64,000 nt of DNA from Bacteroides reticulotermitis JCM 10512 (GTDB lineage: Bacteria > Bacteroidota > Bacteroidia > Bacteroidales > Bacteroidaceae), in the NCBI RefSeq assembly GCF_000517545.1, contig NZ_BAIV01000017.1, positions 53,644 through 117,643 on the forward strand, written 5' to 3'. This document shows positions 57,484 through 64,000 of the stretch, in pieces; position 1 is the stretch's first letter; every line of letters begins with the position of its first letter. The notes under the pieces were generated by a model. The model saw only the letters and a list, made by a program, of their open reading frames with translations. It did not search any database and was not told the origin of the DNA. Both the position numbers and the translations under genes were made by a program.

Positions 57484-59121
57484 ATGAAAGTTATAAAGTA
57501 TTTCGCTCTCTCGTTATTGATTTGCCTTTGTGCTTGCAACGATGATGACGACAACCGGAATAGTGAGGCTCCCGACAATGCGGTTGAGCTACAGATTGAT
57601 ACCAATGAAATCAATATAGCGCAAGGCGACACCCGTATTATAAACATAACATCCGGTAATGGAGACTATGTTGTGACTTCAGCAAATGAAGAAGTCGTGA
57701 CGGCAGAGATCGATGGTAACACCGTGAAATTAACCGCTGTCAAAGGGCAGAACAATGCGCAGGGCGTAGTCTATATCAATGATAAGTATTTCAAACGTGC
57801 TAAGATTCTGGTGCATACGGCCGCAGAATTCGACTTGAAACTAAATAAGACGCTATTTACCCTCTACTCACAGGTGGAGGGTGCCGACGAAGCGCTGATC
57901 AAGATTTATACCGGCAACGGAGGTTATTCGTTGGAAGTGATTGACGAAAACAAGTGTGTGGAAGTTGATCAGTCCACACTCGAAGATACGGAAACGTTTA
58001 CAGTGAAAGGTATCGGTCAGGGAAATGCCGAGATCAAGGTGACGGACCAAAAAGGCAAAGAGGCTTTCGTCAATCTGAATGTGATTGCACCCAAGCAGAT
58101 CACTACGGATGCTGATGCGAATGGTGTTTTGATAAAAGCGAACCAAGGTTCTCAGCAAGTGAAGATACTTACCGGTAACGGCGAGTATAAGATTCAGGAC
58201 GCAGGTGATTCGAAGACTATTCGCTTGGAGGTGTATGGCAATGTGGTAAAAGTGACCGGAAGAAAACCCGGAGAAACCTCATTTACTTTGACTGACGCGA
58301 AAGGGCAAGTATCGCAACCTATCCAGGTGAAAATTGCGCCTGACAAACGTTGGTATATGGATTTGGGTAAAGAGTATGCCGTATGGACGCATTTCGGAGA
58401 GATGACCGGCGACGGGCTGGGAGCTATTAAAACCGCGACGAACGACTTTAAGTTGAAGAAAATGACTTGGGAGTTGGTTGCCCGTATTGATGGAATGAAC
58501 TGGCTGCAAACCTTTATGGGTAAAGAAGGTTACTTCATTCTTCGAGGCGGTGACTGGGAAAACAACAAAGGCCGACAGATGGAGTTGGTAGGTACGAATG
58601 ATAAGCTTAAACTCAGAACCGGACACGGAGCCTTTGAACTCGGAAAGTGGTCGCATATCGCATTGGTGGTAGATGGCTCAAAAGGCAAAGATGATTATAA
58701 TGAGAAATACAAACTCTACATCAATGGCAAGCAGGTTAAATGGGACGATAGCCACAAAACGGATATCGATTACACGGAGGTAGATCTTTGTGCCGGTAAT
58801 GACGGTGGAAGGGTTAGTATCGGTAAAGCTAGTGATAACAAGCGTTTCTTGGATGGTGCTATACTTGAAGCACGTATTTGGTATGTGTGTCGTACGGAAG
58901 AACAACTTAAAGCCAACGCATGGAATCTTCAGGAAGTAAACCCTGTAGGCTTGTTAGCTCGTTGGGATTTCTCGGCCGGTGCTCCGACTTCGTATATTGA
59001 AGATGGAACCAATTCCGATCACGAGTTGTTGATGCACATCTCGAAGTATGATAGTTGGAATGATACTGAATTCCCTATAACCAGATTTGTTGAGGCTCCT
59101 ATTGAATCGCCTTTTAAGTAA
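57484..59121 (+). CDS. Surface glycan-binding lipoprotein: Ig-like repeats plus LamG-type lectin domain
   Basis: This 545-residue lipoprotein has a signal peptide ending in LCAC (Cys 19). Residues about 30-280 contain three related beta segments, each with a T-G/S-G-N-G-x-Y motif: TSGNGDYVV, YTGNGGYSL and LTGNGEYKI. The C-terminal part (about 290-545) is a concanavalin/LamG-type jelly roll: DGMNWLQTFMGKEGYFILRG, GKWSHIALVVDG, YKLYINGKQV and FLDGAILEARIWYVCRTEEQ. The layout fits a long stalk that holds a lectin domain away from the cell surface. It lies between the DUF1735 protein and surface GH76, as the mannan-binding SGBP does in B. thetaiotaomicron. Ligand assignment is inferred. Confidence 0.85.
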   Translation: MKVIKYFALSLLICLCACNDDDDNRNSEAPDNAVELQIDTNEINIAQGDTRIINITSGNGDYVVTSANEEVVTAEIDGNTVKLTAVKGQNNAQGVVYINDKYFKRAKILVHTAAEFDLKLNKTLFTLYSQVEGADEALIKIYTGNGGYSLEVIDENKCVEVDQSTLEDTETFTVKGIGQGNAEIKVTDQKGKEAFVNLNVIAPKQITTDADANGVLIKANQGSQQVKILTGNGEYKIQDAGDSKTIRLEVYGNVVKVTGRKPGETSFTLTDAKGQVSQPIQVKIAPDKRWYMDLGKEYAVWTHFGEMTGDGLGAIKTATNDFKLKKMTWELVARIDGMNWLQTFMGKEGYFILRGGDWENNKGRQMELVGTNDKLKLRTGHGAFELGKWSHIALVVDGSKGKDDYNEKYKLYINGKQVKWDDSHKTDIDYTEVDLCAGNDGGRVSIGKASDNKRFLDGAILEARIWYVCRTEEQLKANAWNLQEVNPVGLLARWDFSAGAPTSYIEDGTNSDHELLMHISKYDSWNDTEFPITRFVEAPIESPFK

Positions 59122-59139
59122 CCTTTAAATCGAATTAAA

Positions 59140-60715
59140 ATGAAAATAATATTCAAGCTGTTTACATTCACTCTATTGGCTCTGCTTCTCCTACCGTCTT
59201 GCAGTGATGATGATAAGTCGAAGTCAGAAATGAATGATCCCGTTAGTGGTAATATTTCTCCCGTAGGTTCGTTTGCTGTCGAAGCTACCGGTAATGAGAA
59301 TGAACTTCTGGTGAAATGGATAAACCCGAGTAACCGTGATGTGGATATGGTAGAACTCTCTTATCGGGATGTAGGGGTGAACTTATCCCGGGCTGTTGAT
59401 TTTACGCCGGGGCATATTATCTTGCAGGTGGAGCGTGACTCGCTGCAAGAGTATCTGTTGAAGCTTCCTTACTTCTCAACTTATGAAGTTTCGGCGGTTG
59501 CTATAAGCAAAGCGGCAAGCGCTCCGTTGCCGAAACTCGTATGGTGATGCCTTATCATGAGAAAGTAGAGGAACCGGAATTGAAGTTACCAGCCATGTTG
59601 GGACGTGCGCATTCGTATATGACTTCTGTTATTGGCTATTATTTTGGTAAGAGTTCCAGAAGCTGTTGGCGCAGTAATTATCCTTATGATGGAAAAGGTT
59701 ATTGGGATGGTGATGCGCTCGTTTGGGGGCAAGGTGGAGGCCTTTCGGCTTTTGTCGCTATGCGTGAGGCAACCAAAGAGAGTGAAGTGGAGAATATGTA
59801 TCATGCCATGGATGATATGATGTTCAAAGGCATACAGTACTTCTGTCAGTTAGATCGTGGAGTGTTGGCCTATTCTTGTTATCCGGCTACAGGTAACGAA
59901 CGCTTTTATGATGACAATGTCTGGATCGGACTTGATATGGTGGACTGGTATGTAGAAACCAAAGAAATGCGTTTCTTAACGCAGGCCAAGGTAGTGTGGC
60001 GTTACCTCATTGATCACGGCTGGGATGAAACTTGTGGGGGAGGTGTACACTGGAAAGAGTTGAATGAGCATACTAAGAGCAAACACGCTTGCTCTACCGG
60101 CCAACGGCCGTAATGGGATGCAAAATGTATCTGGTCACGCACGAACAGGAATACCTGGATTGGGCAATCAAATGTTACGACTATATGTTGAATGTTTTGC
60201 AGGATAAGTCTGATCATCTGTTTTATGACAACGTACGCCCCAATAAGGACGATCCGAATTTACCGGGAGATATTGAAACCAATAAGTATTCTTATAATTC
60301 CGGGCAACCTTTGCAAGCGGCGTGTCTGCTATATAAAATCACGGGAGAGCAGAAGTATTTGGACGAAGCTTATGCTATAGCGGAAGCTTGCCATAATAAG
60401 TGGTTTATGCCTTATCGCTCAAAAGAATTGAGTTTATCTTTCAATATTCTCGCTCCGGGACATGCCTGGTTCAATACGATAATGTGTAGGGGCTTTTTTG
60501 AACTCTACTCCATCGATAACGATCGGAAGTATGTAGATGATATTGAGAAGTCAATGCTTCATGCCTGGAGCAGTAGTTGCCACCAGAGTAACAATCTGTT
60601 GAACGATAATGATTTACGAGGTGGAACATCTAAAGATAGTTGGGAGATCTTACAGCAGGGGGCCTTGGTTGAACTGTATGCCCAATTGGCCGTGTTGGAG
60701 CGAGGCAATCGATAG
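59140..60715 (+). CDS. Surface GH76 endo-alpha-1,6-mannanase lipoprotein, with two apparent deletions
   Basis: This lipoprotein (lipobox LPSC, Cys near 22) has an Ig/FN3-like domain (about 40-130, VGSFAVEATGNENELLVKW) and a GH76 catalytic domain. Two breaks interrupt it: near 59515, AGCGGCAAG should read AGCGGGCAAG, giving ISKAGKRSVAETRMVMPYHE; near 60100, ACCGGCCAACG lacks one G or C, giving ACSTGPTAVMGCKMYLVTHE. Restored length is 525 residues. The catalytic Asp pair is D258-D259 in ERFYDDNVWIGL; GVHWKELNEHTKSKHACS and [13 protein letters not shown] are shared with the other GH76. The lipobox predicts a surface enzyme that makes the oligosaccharides taken in by the adjacent SusCD. It ends the operon and is followed by a strong terminator. 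Confidence 0.92.
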
Positions 60716-60743
60716 TGCTGAATCGATAAGGATTTAAACAAAG

Positions 60744-60787
60744 AAAAAAGCCATCCCTGGAATAGACAAGTGGGGATGGCTTTTTTT
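60744..60787. terminator. Bidirectional terminator after the mannan operon
   Basis: AAAAAAGCCATCCC (60744-60757) pairs with GGGATGGCTTTTTT (60773-60786), with T-runs in both directions. It serves the GH76 gene on the plus strand and the small peptide gene on the minus strand. Confidence 0.9.
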
Positions 60788-60836
60788 GTAGTGTGCTTAC
60801 TTTTATTCAGCAGACTTGCCGCGAAGCTGTGGGTGG

Positions 60837-61007
60837 TTATTCCTTGACAGGCTCGTCTTGTGCAGGCTTAGCTACTGTGTCAGTAACTACTGTGTCTTTT
60901 ACAGCCCCCTGTTCCATAGAAACACTTGCTGCATTCTGAGCCTTTACAAGGAATGAACCACCACAAACAAACATAAACATTGCTACTACTAATACTAACT
61001 TTTTCAT
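60837..61007 (-). CDS. Small secreted peptide, 56 residues
   Basis: The minus strand from ATG 61007 to the TAA at 60837-60839 encodes a 56-residue protein. It begins MKKLVLVVAMFMFVCGGSFL, a textbook signal peptide ending VKAQ, followed by a short acidic, threonine- and valine-rich tail containing VKDTVVTDTVAKPAQDEPV. The mature part has only about 30 residues and is probably unstructured. Small exported peptides with this layout are common in Bacteroides, but I do not recognise a family. The gene is convergent with GH76 and shares its terminator. Confidence 0.75.
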   Translation of the reverse strand: MKKLVLVVAMFMFVCGGSFLVKAQNAASVSMEQGAVKDTVVTDTVAKPAQDEPVKE

Positions 61008-61180
61008 AACCAGTTACTTTTAAATGATTCTTTTTCTATTTTCAATTCTCTCGTTTGACGTTAAGGAAACGGTTGTTTTATTATTTCTATCTAATAAGGA
61101 TCAAAGCGCATGCCAAAGATGAATGTGTTGGGTAACTTGCTTTAAATCAGTGTTTATTCTAAAACGGGCAACCGGGGAGA

Positions 61181-61232
61181 GTGTGCAAAAGGTGTGGAAA
61201 GTGTGGAATCGAGTGTGGAATATTTCCACACT
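61181..61232. repeat. GTGTGGAA repeats phased at about one helical turn
   Basis: GTGTGGAA occurs at 61192, 61201 and 61213, with a degenerate copy (GTGTGCAA) at 61181 and an inverted copy (TTCCACAC) at 61224. Spacings are 9-12 bp. The last direct copy and the inverted copy form a dyad of about 9-10 bp. Confidence 0.75.
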
Positions 61233-61289
61233 TGCCCGTCTGCCTTCCTACCATAGCTACAGCTCCTCTACGCAATGTTTGTTTGTAGC

Positions 61290-61585
61290 TTTCAGGTTTC
61301 AGTTTGCTAGATAATAAGCAGATATACAGTTGAATAAGGCTGAAACCTGAGGCTGAAGGTGGGGATGCCTCTTTCAGTTCCTTTGCCCTGCAAACTCCTT
61401 ACATAAATTGCCGGGTTAGTGCGGAGAACAACTGAATCGAATCTGATAGAGAAAGGCTGAAGGCCGACTTTGTAATAGGTTTCAGGATTAAGTTATTAAT
61501 TGCTAGTTGTTTATAGCTGAAACTGAAAGCTGAAAGGGAAAAACAAAACAAAGTATTTAGGCATTGTAATGCGCTATTTTCAGTC
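61290..61585. repeat. Dispersed TTTCAG / CTGAAA repeats
   Basis: TTTCAG occurs at 61290, 61297, 61372 and about 61479, and its complement CTGAAA or GCTGAAG recurs at about 61340, 61352, 61457, 61517, 61523 and 61529. TCAGGTTTCAG (61292-61302) and CTGAAACCTGA (61340-61350) are perfect 11-bp inverted copies. The spacing is irregular, unlike the neighbouring arrays. Confidence 0.6.
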
Positions 61586-61673
61586 AGTTTACTCTTCTTT
61601 TTGGGCATGAAAGTAGGATTGCTCCTTTTGCATTACTTGGGCATTCCAAAAGAAGTGGGTGGTTGAGTCAATA

Positions 61674-61746
61674 GCCCCGGGCTGTTTGAGAAATGCCCTG
61701 GGCAATAGGGTAGAATGCCCCGGGCATTTGGCTGAAAGCCCCGGGC
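61674..61746. repeat. Four GC-rich palindromes (GCCCCGGGC) at 21-22-bp spacing
   Basis: GCCCCGGGC or GCCCTGGGC begins at 61674, 61695, 61717 and 61738, at intervals of 21, 22 and 21 bp, in otherwise AT-rich DNA. Each is a near-perfect palindrome centred on CCCGGG or CCTGGG. The sequence between copies is not conserved, so only the palindrome and its spacing are kept. Confidence 0.85.
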
Positions 61747-62143
61747 AATTGAAAAATGACGTGTCGATTACCCAAAAGTTCGAATCACCTGCAGAAGTAT
61801 GAGGCTATACATCGTCGTTAATCGATGCAGGAATAGGAGGATATTCATTACTTCCTTTTTAGCTAAGATCTCCCTAAAATCAAGAGAGATAGCCTGCATC
61901 TATAAACTAATTAACCGGTAAAATATGAAATTTAAGCGAGCTACAGAATGATACAACACTTTCATGTCATAATCACTTTTTGCTGTAAATTCCTGATTGA
62001 AAGCCTGCTACAATGCGCATGCTTTTCTCGGACTGATCTAATCAACAGATAAAGCCGATTTTCAAAGGCCACCTACATGGCTAAAATCGCCCTGCAAATA
62101 GTAGGAAACGCCTAGTAAAAAGCATCTTTGCCCATTCTTTTTC

Positions 62144-62233
62144 CTGTTCCACATCTGTGGAACAGCTGACTCATATATTGTGAAACACGTGTCCCACATA
62201 ATGTGGAACAGCCGTCGCACAATAGTGCAACAG
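62144..62233. repeat. Four dyad repeats (GTGGAACAG type) at 22-23-bp spacing
   Basis: GTGGAACAG-like half units begin at 62157, 62180 (GTGAAACAC), 62203 and 62225 (GTGCAACAG), spaced 23, 23 and 22 bp. Three of them lie in clear dyads. The first is a 22-bp palindrome, CTGTTCCACA-TC-TGTGGAACAG (62144-62165); the others are CCACATAATGTGG (62194-62206) and GCACAATAGTGC (62217-62228). Arms change together so that pairing is kept between diverged units. Confidence 0.8.
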
Positions 62234-62633
62234 GAAATAGAAGGATCTAAACATAGAAAAAGATTGCTTAAATCTACGAATAGTTGCGCACGATATGGCT
62301 AAGATAAAGACTTGTTTGGTGAATTGAATATTCTGTTTTTTGAGAAAATAAGCAATAGTTATCGTTCCTCAGAATAAAATGATTGAAAAAAAGAAGGCGC
62401 ATTGCAATTAGTTGATATATTGAACGATACGCAAAAAAGTGATTAAGTCATAAGCGTGTTGCATCATTGTGCAAAATGCTTATATTACCCCCGTATTTTT
62501 GCAAGTGATCTAAAAAACAAGGTTGAAGTTAGGCATACGAAACGATTTGCTGACAACGAAGGGTATTACAAAACGCTGAGACTCATGCCAAGTGGATACA
62601 AGCGACTAAATGATGAGCGTATCGATAGCTTCT

Positions 62634-63989
62634 TTAGAGGTCGATGGCGTATAACTTCAATTTATTGTAAAGTGTTTTACGGTCGATGTTTAGCAACTGC
62701 GCGGCTTTGCTTTTGTTGTTACCCGTTTGGCGCAATGCTTCTAAAATATGCTCTTTTTCGGTCTCCTCGTTGCGTAGGGCGATGCTGCTTCCTCCCAAAG
62801 AGGGTGTTTCTTGCAATTCTTCTCCTAATTCTAAAGGAGTGATGAAACTTCCTTGGGCCAGCAAGGTGGCGCGTTTCACTATATTCTTCATTTGGCGCAA
62901 ATTACCGGGCCAATGATAGCCAAGTAAGACCTGCGAGGCTTTGGAGTCAAACCCGATCAAGTGTTTGTCTAACTCTTGGTTAGCCTGATCGAGGAAGAAA
63001 TTGGCAAATAGTAAGATGTCTTCTTGCCGATCTTTAAGGTCGGGTATGCGTAGCGTGAATTCATTGAGCCGGTGATACAAGTCCTCACGGAAGGTTCCTT
63101 TTTCAATCGCTTGCTCCAGATTTTCATTGGTCGCACTCAGGAGGCGAACATCCACCGTTATTTCCTGCATAGAACCTACCGGACGCACTTTGCGTTCTTG
63201 CAGGGCACGTAGTAATTGGATCTGGACTTCATAACTCAGGTTGCCTATCTCATCCAGAAAGATTGTACCTCCGTTGGCGGCTACAAAAGCACCGGTCTTA
63301 TCGGCAAGTGCTCCGGTGAATGAACCTTTTACGTGTCCGAAGAATTCAGAAGCGGCTAACTCTTTGGGAATAGCGCCACAGTCTACTGCTATGAAAGGTT
63401 GACTGCTGCGTTTGCTGAGTTGGTGAATCCGGAGGGCTACATATTCTTTTCCCGTTCCACTTGCTCCGTTGATCAACACAGACATATTGGTTGGGGCAAC
63501 GAGGCCTACATAACTGTATAATTGCTTGGCGGCGTCACTTTCTCCTTCCATATAGGAGGGATTTGCGTCCTGCTTGGGCGCGGCTGATGAACCGGAGGCC
63601 TTGGATGGTGCAGCAGGTGCGAGCGGCTGTTCTTGAGAAGCTTCCGCTATTTTCTGAAGCAACTCTTCCGGGTTAACCGGTTTGGCTACATAATCTCTCG
63701 CGCCTAATTTAATCGCCTGAACGGCCGATTGAATATCCGCGTATCCGGTCATTATGATTAATGGAATGTTGAACCCCTGCTCACTCATCCATCTCAGTAG
63801 AAAAATACCATCTTGGTCGGGAAGGCGCAAATCGGACAGAATCAAGTCCACCGCATTCTCTTCAATATGCTTCCGAGCGCGGGCTATATTGCTTACCGAT
63901 GACACTTCAAACCCTTTTTTGCCTAACCAGGTTTTCAGCATCATACCGAATGTTATATCGTCTTCAACTATCAATATGGATTTAATCAT
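62634..63989 (-). CDS. NtrC-family sigma-54-dependent response regulator
   Basis: This 451-residue activator has an N-terminal receiver (D53 in LILSDLRLPD, MTGYAD, and K in YVAKPVNPEE), a Pro/Ala/Ser-rich linker (about 120-145), an AAA+ domain with Walker A GASGTGKE (175-182), the sigma-54 contact loop GSFTGA (222-227), GGTIFLDEIG and REDLYHRLN, and a Fis-type helix-turn-helix at the end (ILEALRQTGNNKSKAAQLLN, about 410-430). The loop has Ser in place of the more usual Ala of GAFTGA, a tolerated change in Bacteroidetes as far as I recall. Its kinase is probably encoded just beyond the right edge. Target genes cannot be read from this window. Confidence 0.93.
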   Translation of the reverse strand: MIKSILIVEDDITFGMMLKTWLGKKGFEVSSVSNIARARKHIEENAVDLILSDLRLPDQDGIFLLRWMSEQGFNIPLIIMTGYADIQSAVQAIKLGARDYVAKPVNPEELLQKIAEASQEQPLAPAAPSKASGSSAAPKQDANPSYMEGESDAAKQLYSYVGLVAPTNMSVLINGASGTGKEYVALRIHQLSKRSSQPFIAVDCGAIPKELAASEFFGHVKGSFTGALADKTGAFVAANGGTIFLDEIGNLSYEVQIQLLRALQERKVRPVGSMQEITVDVRLLSATNENLEQAIEKGTFREDLYHRLNEFTLRIPDLKDRQEDILLFANFFLDQANQELDKHLIGFDSKASQVLLGYHWPGNLRQMKNIVKRATLLAQGSFITPLELGEELQETPSLGGSSIALRNEETEKEHILEALRQTGNNKSKAAQLLNIDRKTLYNKLKLYAIDL

Positions 63990-64000
63990 GTCGTCTTTTT

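Larger units (their letters stand above)
61008..62633. other. 1.6-kb non-coding region rich in local repeats
   Basis: No credible protein gene is present; the short open frames here lack signal peptides, family motifs and sensible starts. The region holds four separate short-repeat families (listed individually). It also holds a GAGAGATAGCCT 12-mer at about 61884 shared with the repeats near 30277, and a CGATTTT/AAAATCG stem at about 62056-62088. From 62234 to 62633 I see nothing but AT-rich sequence; no clear terminator for the downstream minus-strand regulator is seen. Confidence 0.6.

Noticed and set aside
61123..61608. Short open frames in the non-coding region
   Set aside because: They cross the GTGTGGAA and TTTCAG repeats, have no start context and encode low-complexity residues.
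61674..62233. CRISPR array
   Set aside because: Units are too short (9-22 bp), spacers are absent or about 12 bp, and there are no cas genes.
62456..62842. 128-codon plus-strand frame
   Set aside because: Its second half is antisense to the NtrC-type regulator, and the first half has no features.

Overview
The window is chromosomal DNA from a Bacteroides species, close to Bacteroides thetaiotaomicron. The evidence is SusC/SusD pairs, hybrid two-component regulators, -7 boxes of the TAnnTTTG type, near absence of Shine-Dalgarno sites, and gene order that from memory matches the B. thetaiotaomicron rhamnose operon and its yeast alpha-mannan locus (MAN-PUL2). No mobile element, CRISPR array or rRNA was seen.

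Layout. (1) 1-1010: end of an arginine cluster on the minus strand, with an N-acyltransferase running off the left edge and argR behind probable ARG boxes. (2) 1.5-8.5 kb: L-rhamnose catabolism on the plus strand: rhamnulokinase, isomerase, transporter, aldolase, lactaldehyde reductase and the AraC-type activator. (3) 8.6-30.0 kb: a polysaccharide utilization locus (PUL) whose substrate I cannot name. It has a hybrid sensor/regulator, SusC, SusD, a FAS1 lipoprotein, a surface glycan-binding candidate, a clan GH-A lipoprotein hydrolase, a histidine-studded beta-propeller, a GH71/99-like protein, GH2-malectin, two SGNH/SASA esterases and a small helical periplasmic protein. (4) 30.1-32.8 kb: initiator tRNA, TetR regulator, FabG-type reductase and an RluA-type pseudouridine synthase. 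(5) 32.9-60.7 kb: an alpha-mannan PUL with three GH92, GH130, GH125, two GH76, an EEP-fold phosphatase, a hybrid regulator, an IPT/NHL lipoprotein, SusC/SusD and two binding lipoproteins. (6) 60.7-64 kb: a 56-residue secreted peptide, 1.6 kb of repeat-rich non-coding DNA and an NtrC-family response regulator.

How it works together. Each PUL has its own hybrid sensor that should detect an oligosaccharide in the periplasm and switch on the SusC/SusD importer and enzymes. In the mannan PUL, surface GH76 would cut the alpha-1,6 backbone, and periplasmic GH92, GH125, GH130 and GH76 would finish the oligosaccharides. The rhamnose operon would use rhamnose released from plant or bacterial glycans.

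Two things stand out. Nine genes are broken by twelve single-base deletions and no insertions. Eleven of the twelve lie at G or C runs, so they look like consensus errors rather than real pseudogenes, and the calls below give restored spans. Several intergenic regions each carry their own family of short, often palindromic repeats spaced about 21-23 bp or 10-11 bp apart, which no annotated feature explains.
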